Assembly (NCBI GenBank): GCA_944358985.1 | Contig: CALVSI010000003.1 | Span: 1 to 41,387 of the forward strand | Length of the DNA stretch: 41,387 bases | Reading direction: 5' to 3' | Source of the DNA: an uncultured Bacilli bacterium | Lineage (GTDB): Bacteria > Bacillota_I > Bacilli_A > RFN20 > CAG-826 | Shown: positions 27,120-34,730 of the stretch, piece by piece | Numbering within the stretch: position 1 is the stretch's first letter | Layout of the letters: each line of letters begins with the position of its first letter | Notes under the pieces: generated by a model | What the model saw: only the letters and a program-made list of their open reading frames with translations | The model's database searches: none | What the model was told of the DNA's origin: nothing | Translations under genes and position numbers: made by a program

Positions 27120-27280
27120 GACAATTACAAAGAAGCTCAAGGTAAGAGAATCTAGCGAAGATTTGATTCACATTTTATGCACATCTTTTTTTGCTAGGCA
27201 TCAATGAATCAAAGATACAAAGTTGCAAAATGAAAATAAAAAAGTATTAAACAGATGTTAATTTGTATATTGCGGGTTTA

Positions 27281-27355
27281 ATTGTGAAAAATGTGAAGCA
27301 TAGTTTTAGCATATTCGCCTGTACATTATCTCAAATACGTAGAATATTTCACAAT
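27281..27355. repeat. palindrome-flanked 75-base element
   Basis: ATTGTGAAA (27281-27289) and TTTCACAAT (27347-27355) form a perfect 9-bp terminal inverted repeat enclosing 57 bases. With one mismatch the pairing extends to 12 bp. Miniature mobile element or structured RNA are both possible. Confidence 0.45.
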
Positions 27356-27403
27356 AATTTACTATCTTCGAATTATGTTTGTATTTTTATATTTAAAATA
27401 ATG

Positions 27404-27437
27404 TCGACAAAACTATCAGTTTGGAGAAAAATATCGA
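27404..27437 (+). repeat. 34-nt structured repeat, copy 1
   Basis: The unit begins TCGACAAAACTATCAGTTT and ends TATCGA. It matches copy 2 at 32 of 34 positions. It contains an inner hairpin AAACT-atc-AGTTT and an SD-like GGAG. In this copy the outer pairing TCGACA/TATCGA has a mismatch. A 7-codon reading frame starts at the overlapping ATG and ends TGA. Confidence 0.85.
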
Positions 27438-27478
27438 TGTTAATATTGATTTTATCATGATTATCATTATAATTATTA

Positions 27479-27512
27479 TCGACAAAACTATCAGTTTGGA
27501 GGAAAATGTCGA
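27479..27512 (+). repeat. 34-nt structured repeat, copy 2, in the ATPase leader
   Basis: This copy has a perfect outer stem TCGACA/TGTCGA, the inner AAACT-atc-AGTTT hairpin and GGAGG between them. Its end is three bases before the ATPase ATG. The Shine-Dalgarno thus lies within the stem-loop element, so folding could control ribosome access. Confidence 0.85.
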
Positions 27513-27515
27513 GAT

Positions 27516-28844
27516 ATGTTTAGCAGAGATTTATATTTAAAAAGGCTAATAGAAAAGCAAAACAACGGATTAGTAAAAATTATCACTGGAATAAGAAGAT
27601 GTGGAAAATCATTTTTGCTGAATAATATTTTTTATAATTATTTGGTAAACGAAAAACACATTAATCCAAATAATATAATCAAATTTGCTTTTGATAATGA
27701 AGAAGACATTCTAAAACTTGATAAATACGATAAGAATAGAAAAACATTGAAAAAACTTGGAAGACAAGTTCTGATTGATAGTCAAAAGTTTCTAACTTTT
27801 ATTCATGAACAAAGCAAGGATAATGATCATTATTATCTTTTGTTAGATGAAATACAAAATCTTGAAAATTTTGTGCGTGTTTTAAATTCATTTATATATA
27901 AAGGAAACTTTGATATTTATGTCACTGGAAGTAATTCAAATTTACTTTCTAGTGAAGTAGATACGGAATTTGGAGGAAGAGGAGATAGGATACATCTTTT
28001 GCCACTTTCGTTTTTAGAATATCTTTCAAATGTAGATTTAGATAAAAGAGATGCTTTGGATCAATACATTCGATATGGAGGCATTCCTTTGGTTCAACTT
28101 CAAATCAACGATGATGAAAAAACTCAACAAGCCATCTCGATTGTAAAAGAAACATATTTAAAGGATTTAAAACTAAAACATCAAAGGTTAAATCAAAATC
28201 GCTTGGATGAAACACTAAGCGTTATTGCATCGATGATATCAACACAAATAAATCCAACCAAAATCGAAAATACATTCAAAAGTGTTTATCATATTAATAT
28301 AACAAATGATACAATAGCAGACTATATCAATTGGTTTGAAGAAGCTTATTTGATTAATAAAGTACATAGATATGATGTTAAAGGTAGAAAATATATAGGT
28401 TCACCATATAAAATTTATTTTGAAGATATAGGCATCCGAAATGCAATATTAAATTTTAGAGAAATTGATGAGACAGACTTGATTGAAAACATTGTTTATA
28501 ATGAATTGCGTTATCGTGGTTTTGCGGTTGATGTAGGTGTAGTGAAAATTAAAGTCAAAACAAATTGTTTTGATAAAAATAATAAACCAATTTATGCTGA
28601 AAAAGATACTGAAGTAGACTTTGTAGCAAGAAAAGGTTTAAAAACCTATTACATACAGGTGGCTCTACAAATTGATACACCCGAAAAAAAAGATCAAGAA
28701 TATTTAGCAATAAAAAATATACCTGAATCATTTAAAAAAATAATTATTGTCAAAAATGAAGGTAAGTTTTATTACACAAAAGAAGGTTTTTTAAGAATTA
28801 GTTTATTAGACTTTTTGATGAATTTAGATTCTTTAGATTGGTAA
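27516..28844 (+). CDS. AAA-type ATPase with DUF4143 domain
   Basis: A 442-residue member of the AAA_14/DUF4143 ATPase family. The start MFSRDLYLKRL is typical, followed by Walker A GIRRCGKS (25-32), Walker B YYLLLDEIQNLENF, and the sensor-like VTGSNSNLL. A C-terminal DUF4143 region contains a nuclease-like fold core (TEVDFVARKGLKTYYIQV). The family is extremely common in anaerobes and is often duplicated. Its cellular role is not established. The ATG lies 13 bases after GGAGG; an ATG three bases after the Shine-Dalgarno opens only a 5-codon frame. It is likely horizontally mobile. Confidence 0.88.
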   Translation: MFSRDLYLKRLIEKQNNGLVKIITGIRRCGKSFLLNNIFYNYLVNEKHINPNNIIKFAFDNEEDILKLDKYDKNRKTLKKLGRQVLIDSQKFLTFIHEQSKDNDHYYLLLDEIQNLENFVRVLNSFIYKGNFDIYVTGSNSNLLSSEVDTEFGGRGDRIHLLPLSFLEYLSNVDLDKRDALDQYIRYGGIPLVQLQINDDEKTQQAISIVKETYLKDLKLKHQRLNQNRLDETLSVIASMISTQINPTKIENTFKSVYHINITNDTIADYINWFEEAYLINKVHRYDVKGRKYIGSPYKIYFEDIGIRNAILNFREIDETDLIENIVYNELRYRGFAVDVGVVKIKVKTNCFDKNNKPIYAEKDTEVDFVARKGLKTYYIQVALQIDTPEKKDQEYLAIKNIPESFKKIIIVKNEGKFYYTKEGFLRISLLDFLMNLDSLDW

Positions 28845-29013
28845 AATTAAATAAACAAAAATACAAATAAAATATATTTATGAAATATTTTTTTGCTTAA
28901 ATATAATGATTAAAAATTTTACTGCAAAATAAAAAACACACAATTAACTTTGTTAAATATAAATGCATTTTGCTTAAAAAAATCAGTAGAAGAATTTGTT
29001 AAAAAAAATTTGA

Positions 29014-29042
29014 TTGCAAAGGTTTAAAAATGCTTTTATTAT
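29014..29042 (+). promoter_or_regulatory. promoter of the glucan-binding lipoprotein gene
   Basis: TTGCAA (29014-29019) and TATTAT (29037-29042) are separated by 17 bases. The predicted start of transcription is near 29049, immediately upstream of the LacI-type operator. Confidence 0.65.
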
Positions 29043-29055
29043 GAAATTAAGAAAA

Positions 29056-29073
29056 TGCTTAAACGTTTAAGCA
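29056..29073. promoter_or_regulatory. LacI/GalR-family operator
   Basis: A perfect 18-bp palindrome, TGCTTAAACGTTTAAGCA, with the central CG typical of LacI-family operators. It lies just downstream of the predicted transcription start, where a bound repressor blocks RNA polymerase. The likely ligand is the LacI-type protein encoded at 30660-31451. Confidence 0.85.
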
Positions 29074-29101
29074 AGGCGATTAAGCTAATGGAGGAAAGCT
29101 A

Positions 29102-30604
29102 ATGAAAGCGAAAGTATTTAAATTTTTGCCACTTGTGTGTGGGCTTCTTCTTGCTGTCGGATTAGTAGGATGCGATCCGGTTGGAACAACATCTAATTCG
29201 ACAGAACCAGGCCCTAACACATCCACAACACAACCTGGTCCTGAAACACATGTTGTAAGTTATTATGATGGTGAAACTGTTATTCACACCGAAAATGTAG
29301 TTGATGGAGAAACCGCTCCTGAATGGGACCCAACTACTACAATCACCGATAAACAATTTTTTGGTTGGTTTGGTGAGCCAACATTAACACATGAGTATGA
29401 TTTTACTCTTCCTGTAACAGACGATTTATCAATATTTGGTTCGTTTGTCGGTTATCAAGATGATACACGTCATTGGGCACTTGCTGGAAGTGGTGCTACC
29501 GAATTGTTAAGACAATCAAATTGGGGTGTTGTCTATACAGATGCACATTATATGGAAGATAAATCCACTAGTGAAGAAAATATCTTTGTTATGGAAATGA
29601 ATCTTTTCGTTAATGATCAATTCCAATTTACAGATCCTGTTTATGATGAAGAAACCGAAACTTATTCATGGGGTCATCAACGTGGTGGTGGTTATTTAGT
29701 CGAACCAACTCGTGATGGTGTTGAATATTTCTCTGTCGGTGGCGGTTTAGGTTCTGATAATTATACTTCAAATATCACCGCTTTAGTGGAAGGACGTTAT
29801 AGATTTACATTAACAACTTATCCAGCTGGCGACTTCCAAAAAGATGACTCTCCAGAAACATATAATAATAGAAATTATTATGATACTCTTGAATGGGAAA
29901 GAATTGGCGAATCTACTGAAGTACAAGCCGAAACAACCACACAATTTTATTTAAAGGGTGAATTCATTACTGCCTGGGCAGATTTAAAAAATGATCATAC
30001 ATTAATGGTGGAAACTGATGGTGTCCATACATTAAACAACGTATATTTAAAAGCCGCAGATCAATTTATGTTTGCGTCAATTGTTACCGATACTGAAACT
30101 GGAGAAACAAGTGTTGGTAATGAATATATTAGAGGATCAAATTTAAGTGAAGAAAGCAAAACATTAGTAACTGGCGAATCTAATATGAAAGTTGTCGAAG
30201 ATGGTTATTATAATTTCAGTTATGATTATGATACTAAGACATTAACAGTTACTAAAAATGATTCCTATGTTCCAGCAGAAGCATCATATTATGTTGATGG
30301 TAACTTTGGTGGAAGAAGTTGGGGTATCGATGAAAATTATAAACTCGTTGCAAGTAGTGATGATCCAGAAGTGTATGAATTAAGTGCACCTATTACAGTT
30401 AGTGCTGCAGGTGAACAATTAGGTATTCAATTCTACAATGCAGAATTAACTTCTCCATATGTTGATTTCTTTGGTTCGGCATATGTTGCAGTAGAAAGCG
30501 AAGCATACGATTTAAGTGCAACAAACATTTCATTTAATACACCAGGAAGTTACAACATTTCTATTAATACATATTCACACATCATTACTATTACAGTAGC
30601 ATAA
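29102..30604 (+). CDS. carbohydrate-binding-like surface lipoprotein
   Basis: A 500-residue lipoprotein. The signal peptide ends LVGC with lipidated Cys24. A Thr/Pro/Ser linker follows (27-48). Next is an InlB-like (Flg_new) beta repeat (about 51-116, VSYYDGETVIHTENV to LSIFGSF). Three related beta domains come after it (about 124-270, 280-386 and 394-500), each with a strand of the type DQFQF or EQLGIQF and ending in a GxYxFxxxY strand. This resembles starch-binding SusE/F-like modules, a visual inference. It leads the maltodextrin module under a LacI-type operator. GGAGG precedes the ATG. It probably captures alpha-glucans at the cell surface. Confidence 0.75.
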   Translation: MKAKVFKFLPLVCGLLLAVGLVGCDPVGTTSNSTEPGPNTSTTQPGPETHVVSYYDGETVIHTENVVDGETAPEWDPTTTITDKQFFGWFGEPTLTHEYDFTLPVTDDLSIFGSFVGYQDDTRHWALAGSGATELLRQSNWGVVYTDAHYMEDKSTSEENIFVMEMNLFVNDQFQFTDPVYDEETETYSWGHQRGGGYLVEPTRDGVEYFSVGGGLGSDNYTSNITALVEGRYRFTLTTYPAGDFQKDDSPETYNNRNYYDTLEWERIGESTEVQAETTTQFYLKGEFITAWADLKNDHTLMVETDGVHTLNNVYLKAADQFMFASIVTDTETGETSVGNEYIRGSNLSEESKTLVTGESNMKVVEDGYYNFSYDYDTKTLTVTKNDSYVPAEASYYVDGNFGGRSWGIDENYKLVASSDDPEVYELSAPITVSAAGEQLGIQFYNAELTSPYVDFFGSAYVAVESEAYDLSATNISFNTPGSYNISINTYSHIITITVA

Positions 30605-30620
30605 TAAAATAAAACGAAAA

Positions 30621-30652
30621 ACGGGTGTAGTTAACCTTCTTGCTACACCCGT
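30621..30652. terminator. intrinsic terminator between convergent genes
   Basis: A 10-bp perfect stem (ACGGGTGTAG with CTACACCCGT) surrounds a 12-base loop. It lies between the lipoprotein gene and the convergent LacI gene. The A-rich flank before the stem gives the minus strand a T-rich tail, so it can serve both. Confidence 0.8.
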
Positions 30653-30659
30653 TGAATTA

Positions 30660-31451
30660 TTAATCAATTAAATATTGATGAGTATCTACATCATCGCGAT
30701 TAATAGCGAAATTTAAAGCCTTGATAATCGCATCAAATTTAAATTTATTATCGATATTTAAATAACTATGTTCAATATTGATAGATGTTAAATATTTATC
30801 TAATTCGCTATTTAAACAAACAATTGTTGTTTTGTTATTATTAATCGCATTTTGTAAAGATTGAAAACTATCTATAAAATAAACATTCGCTTTACTAGAT
30901 AAAAAATTTATTATTTTTTCATCCTTATAAGGAAGAGATAAATAAATCGTGTTGTTATTTTTTATTTCATTAAAAGAATTGTTGATTTCAAAAAATAAAT
31001 TGTCATCTATAAAACAATCAACAGAAATAAGTGGAATAAAATTTAATTCGCCTAATTGCTTAAAAGTTTGTTTATCTACCCGATAGGTTATAATTGCATC
31101 AACATAATTATATTTAGCAATCATATTATTTGGAGCAATTATGATATTGTATTTATAAGGACGCAAATAAGTGCATAGTTGATTAATAAAATTTAATACT
31201 TCAGCACGATAGATGGAAAAATCGTTATCGCCATAAAAAAATAAAATGTTATGGCTTTCGCCAGTCGCTAATGAACGAGCATAAGGATTTGATCTATACA
31301 TGTAAAGATTTGCAATTTGTAAAATTTTCTGTTTAGTGGAATCAGGAATTCGTGAATTAGCTTTATTATTTAAGACATAAGAAACAGTTGCAACGCTTAC
31401 ATTGCATATTTTGGCAATATCGAGCATAGTAATTTTCTTCTTATTATTCAT
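30660..31451 (-). CDS. LacI-family transcriptional regulator (short)
   Basis: A 263-residue regulator. The N-terminal helix-turn-helix (TMLDIAKICNVSVATVSYVLNN, about residues 9-30) and hinge helix (NPYARSLATG) are standard. The effector-binding domain is about 70 residues shorter than usual and diverged. It probably represses the glucan genes through the palindrome at 29056 and responds to a maltodextrin. It is divergent to the GH13 gene. No Shine-Dalgarno is seen; TAGAAT lies eight bases before the ATG, again suggesting a leaderless message. Confidence 0.85.
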   Translation of the reverse strand: MNNKKKITMLDIAKICNVSVATVSYVLNNKANSRIPDSTKQKILQIANLYMYRSNPYARSLATGESHNILFFYGDNDFSIYRAEVLNFINQLCTYLRPYKYNIIIAPNNMIAKYNYVDAIITYRVDKQTFKQLGELNFIPLISVDCFIDDNLFFEINNSFNEIKNNNTIYLSLPYKDEKIINFLSSKANVYFIDSFQSLQNAINNNKTTIVCLNSELDKYLTSINIEHSYLNIDNKFKFDAIIKALNFAINRDDVDTHQYLID

Positions 31452-31498
31452 TAAAAAATATTCTAACTTATTACATTAATTTATTAAAGGAAACAATT

Positions 31499-33220
31499 AT
31501 GGAAATTGCAGCATTAAAACACGTAAGTGATTCAATTTATTCTTTTCCTTTATCAAATAATGAAATCGAAATTCGACTTTTGACAAAAAAAGATGATGAT
31601 ATTAAAAAAGTCGAGCTTGTTTATAACGAAAAGTATAAATTTCATGAAGGTGTAAAACATAAAAGAATAAATAAAAAATGTGATGACGGAATTTATGATT
31701 ATTACATTACAAGAATCAAATTAAAAGATAAACGCTTTGCGTATGTTTTTAAATTGACTCTTGAAAATAACGAAGAATATTATTTTAGCGAAAGCGGTGT
31801 TAGTAAAGAATATGATATCGCAAAAGGATATTATGATTTTTTTCAAATATCTTATATAAATGAATTAGATACAATAAAAATAAATAAGAAATTACAAAAT
31901 AGAGTATTTTATCAAATATTTGTTGATCGATTCTATAAAGATAAAAATAACAATAATCCACGAATCAATATCAAATGGGGTGATAAAGTAGATTCTAAAT
32001 CCATTGCAGGTGGAACATTAAAAGGTATCGAAGAAAAACTCGATTATTTATCTAGTCTAGGCATCAATGCAATTTATTTAACTCCAATATTTTCTGCGGA
32101 TTCTAATCATAAATACGATACGATAGATTATTATAAAGTCAGTAGAGATTTTGGTGATGAATCTGATTTGCATTCTTTAATTAAAGCTATTCATGAAAAA
32201 GGGATGATTGTTTTATTAGATGGTGTATATAATCATGTTTCAAGATCATTTCCGTTTTTTATAGATGTTATCAAAAACGGTGCAAAATCCAAATATTTTA
32301 ATTGGTTTTTCATTAAAGGCAATAAAGTTTTTGAAGAAAAAATGAATTATGAGACATTTGCCTCGTGTTATTATTTGCCGCGTCTAAATCTTAATAATTT
32401 AGAAGTTCAACAATATATTTTAGATGTTGGTAAATATTATGTGAAAAATTACCAAATAGATGGATATCGATTAGACGTTAGCGATGAAATTCCACATGCT
32501 TTTTGGACTAAATTTAAAGCAGAATTAAAAACTATTAAAAATGACATAATTTTATTAGGTGAAAATTGGCATAACGCTCACGCATTTTTAAACAGCGGCT
32601 TAGAATTTGATAGCATCATGAATTATGCTTTCACCAAAGAAGTTTTAAATTATGTCGCGTACAACAACACTAATGCTTTGGATTTTAAAAATAGATTAAT
32701 TAGCAATTTATTTAGATATAAAGGAAATGTAAATTATAACTTATTGAATTTAATTTCTAGTCATGATGTAAATCGTTTTTTAGATGAATGTAATAACGAT
32801 GTCGATAAATTTTTAATTGGATATGCAATTCTTTTTACATACATTGGTGTTCCCTGTATTTATTATGGTGATGAGATAGGAACCGATGGTGGTTATGATC
32901 CTTATAATCGTGCTTGTTTTAATTGGAATGAAAGTGAATGGAATTACAAGATTTTTAACACTATTAAAAAGTTAATACAAATACATAAAGATGAATCTAT
33001 TAATGAATTAGAAATAAATATAAATGCAAAAGATGACATCTTATATTTATCTAGATTTAATAAAACAAATAACATAACTTTAATTGTAAATTTATCAAAC
33101 TCTGATAAAAAACTTAATATTTCAGACGAAATATTAGTTCAAAATAACTATTCAAATAACATTCTTCATAATAAAGGTTTTGTCATAACAAAGGAGGACA
33201 GCAATTATGAAAAATATTAA
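31499..33220 (+). CDS. cytoplasmic GH13 alpha-glucanase (neopullulanase/maltogenic-amylase-like)
   Basis: A 573-residue glycoside hydrolase family 13 enzyme. An N-terminal beta domain (about 1-120) precedes the TIM barrel. Conserved regions are LLDGVYNHV (Asp241), DGYRLDVSDE (nucleophile Asp326), LLGENWHN (acid Glu355) and SSHDVNRF (Asp423). No signal peptide is present, so it cleaves imported maltodextrins or cyclodextrins inside the cell. The domain order fits neopullulanase/cyclomaltodextrinase. AAAGGAAAC precedes the ATG. It overlaps the binding-protein gene by 14 bases. Confidence 0.92.
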   Translation: MEIAALKHVSDSIYSFPLSNNEIEIRLLTKKDDDIKKVELVYNEKYKFHEGVKHKRINKKCDDGIYDYYITRIKLKDKRFAYVFKLTLENNEEYYFSESGVSKEYDIAKGYYDFFQISYINELDTIKINKKLQNRVFYQIFVDRFYKDKNNNNPRINIKWGDKVDSKSIAGGTLKGIEEKLDYLSSLGINAIYLTPIFSADSNHKYDTIDYYKVSRDFGDESDLHSLIKAIHEKGMIVLLDGVYNHVSRSFPFFIDVIKNGAKSKYFNWFFIKGNKVFEEKMNYETFASCYYLPRLNLNNLEVQQYILDVGKYYVKNYQIDGYRLDVSDEIPHAFWTKFKAELKTIKNDIILLGENWHNAHAFLNSGLEFDSIMNYAFTKEVLNYVAYNNTNALDFKNRLISNLFRYKGNVNYNLLNLISSHDVNRFLDECNNDVDKFLIGYAILFTYIGVPCIYYGDEIGTDGGYDPYNRACFNWNESEWNYKIFNTIKKLIQIHKDESINELEININAKDDILYLSRFNKTNNITLIVNLSNSDKKLNISDEILVQNNYSNNILHNKGFVITKEDSNYEKY

Positions 33221-34709
33221 ATTTTTATCATTATTATTAGGCAGCGTCACACTTTTAACTTTAGCGGGGTGTGATCCTAATATTACAACTAGTAATCACA
33301 ACACATCTTCTAATGGACAAACAACAATAGTTGATCCATCAGAAGATGATCCCGTATTTGCAAAATTTACTGGTCAATTAGAAGAAGGCGTGACAGTAAA
33401 AGTTGTTGAAAATGATACCGCAATTAAAATGGGATATTTAGATGAACTAATCGCAGCGTTTAATGAAGAATATAAAGAATATGGAATAACCGCGGTCGAT
33501 GCAAACCAAGGTGAATTCGCTGATTTGCCAAATACAGGTCCTTATGGATATGGTCCGGATGTTGTTTATCAAGCTAATGATGTTTTAATGGGCTGGGTTG
33601 ATGATAAACATATAACTCCTATTCCCACTCATTTAATAGAAGCATATCAAAGCGAAGTCATACCAGATACCGCACATGATGCATATAAATCAGTGGTTAA
33701 TAATGTTAATTATACTTTTGGAGTTCCGGTAAATATTCAATCACCATTATTATATTATCGAAAAGATTTACTCCCCTCAGATTGGCAAGAAACTTGGGAC
33801 GATAACAATAATGATATTCCAGATATGGTAGAAAATATTGTTGATCTTTATGAATTTTCTAAACAATATCATGCAAAAGATGATACAAAATATGGTTTTG
33901 AATTTTCATTGAATGATTTTTATTTTACAAGTGGATATTTATTTAGTTATGGCGGATATTTATTTGGTAATAATAATCGTGATGACACTGATATTGGCTT
34001 ACATAAAGGCAATGCTAAATATGGTGTACAAATTTTAAGACAATTTGCAGCAGAAATGTCAGCTGCTTGTCGAGATGATAGTGCTAAACTTGCAATTTCA
34101 GGTGCGATGGCAAGCGGAAAATATTTTGCAAGTGTTACCACTCCTGATGTTAGAAGTGTTATTGTTGATGCACTAGTGGATACATATAAAAGCGAACAAG
34201 GATTATCACAAGATGAAGCAATTACAAAAGCTGAAGAAAATGTTGTTGGTGTTCCATTCCCTGATTTACCTAGCAATGGTGATTTAATTAACCCAAGCGA
34301 TGATTATATTGAATGTAAACAAATGGGCGGAATTAATGGATATGCGATGTCTAGTTACACTAAATGTCCAAATGCTTCACTTGCTTTTATTAATTTTGCA
34401 ACATCCTATAAGATGGTCAAATTAAGAGAACAAATTATTCAAATAGCACCTTGTAGAAGCGATGTCGCAGAAGAAAGCACACAATTATCACAACAATTAT
34501 TTGAAAGAACCACAAATGGAAGTATTGTTTTAATGCCATCCATAAAAGCAATTAATCAAGTTTGGACACCTGCTGGTTCCTTTATGGCGGATGTTGCTGC
34601 AGATCCAAGCCGTGGTGGAAACGCTAAATATGACACACTTGATAAAATTCAAGCAGCGTTAGAACAATTATCTAATGACATTTATGATGCAATTCATCTG
34701 CTTAATTAA
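33207..34709 (+). CDS. maltodextrin-type ABC transporter substrate-binding lipoprotein
   Basis: A 500-residue family 1 solute-binding protein. The signal peptide ends LAGC with lipidated Cys22, then a short Ser/Thr linker. The mature part shows the two-lobe pattern of MalE-type proteins: LIAAFNEEYKEYGITAV, GPDVVYQANDVLMGW, PLLYYRKDLL and INGYAMSSYTKCPNASLAFINF. It delivers alpha-glucan oligosaccharides to the permeases encoded downstream. AAAGGAGG precedes the ATG, inside the end of the amylase gene, so the two are coupled. Ligand assignment comes from context. Confidence 0.92.
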   Translation: MKNIKFLSLLLGSVTLLTLAGCDPNITTSNHNTSSNGQTTIVDPSEDDPVFAKFTGQLEEGVTVKVVENDTAIKMGYLDELIAAFNEEYKEYGITAVDANQGEFADLPNTGPYGYGPDVVYQANDVLMGWVDDKHITPIPTHLIEAYQSEVIPDTAHDAYKSVVNNVNYTFGVPVNIQSPLLYYRKDLLPSDWQETWDDNNNDIPDMVENIVDLYEFSKQYHAKDDTKYGFEFSLNDFYFTSGYLFSYGGYLFGNNNRDDTDIGLHKGNAKYGVQILRQFAAEMSAACRDDSAKLAISGAMASGKYFASVTTPDVRSVIVDALVDTYKSEQGLSQDEAITKAEENVVGVPFPDLPSNGDLINPSDDYIECKQMGGINGYAMSSYTKCPNASLAFINFATSYKMVKLREQIIQIAPCRSDVAEESTQLSQQLFERTTNGSIVLMPSIKAINQVWTPAGSFMADVAADPSRGGNAKYDTLDKIQAALEQLSNDIYDAIHLLN

Positions 34710-34730
34710 AAATAATAAGGGGGAAATTTT

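Larger units (their letters stand above)
26969..27515. other. gene-poor region with hairpins and repeats
   Basis: There is no convincing gene in these 547 bases. The region contains a 24-bp imperfect inverted repeat (27062-27119), a second inverted repeat of CTAGC and GAAGAT with its complement (about 27152-27195), a 75-base palindrome-flanked stretch (27281-27355) and two 34-base repeats (27404 and 27479). An open frame on the plus strand (to 27207) and others listed by length lack start signals or homology. Confidence 0.6.

Noticed and set aside
26955-27140. Minus-strand 61-codon frame after the Fic gene
   Set aside because: No homology, no ribosome site, and it runs through the inverted repeat.
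27263-27460. 65-codon open frame upstream of the ATPase
   Set aside because: It crosses the 75-base palindrome element and copy 1 of the 34-nt repeat, has no Shine-Dalgarno or homology, and ends in the short frame of the repeat.
27404-27512. CRISPR array
   Set aside because: Only two repeats, 41-base spacer without a third unit, and no cas genes nearby; the repeats carry Shine-Dalgarno sites and fit a leader element better.
33947-34276. 109-codon minus-strand frame inside the binding-protein gene
   Set aside because: It is a shadow of a well-supported gene, with no ribosome site or recognisable motif.
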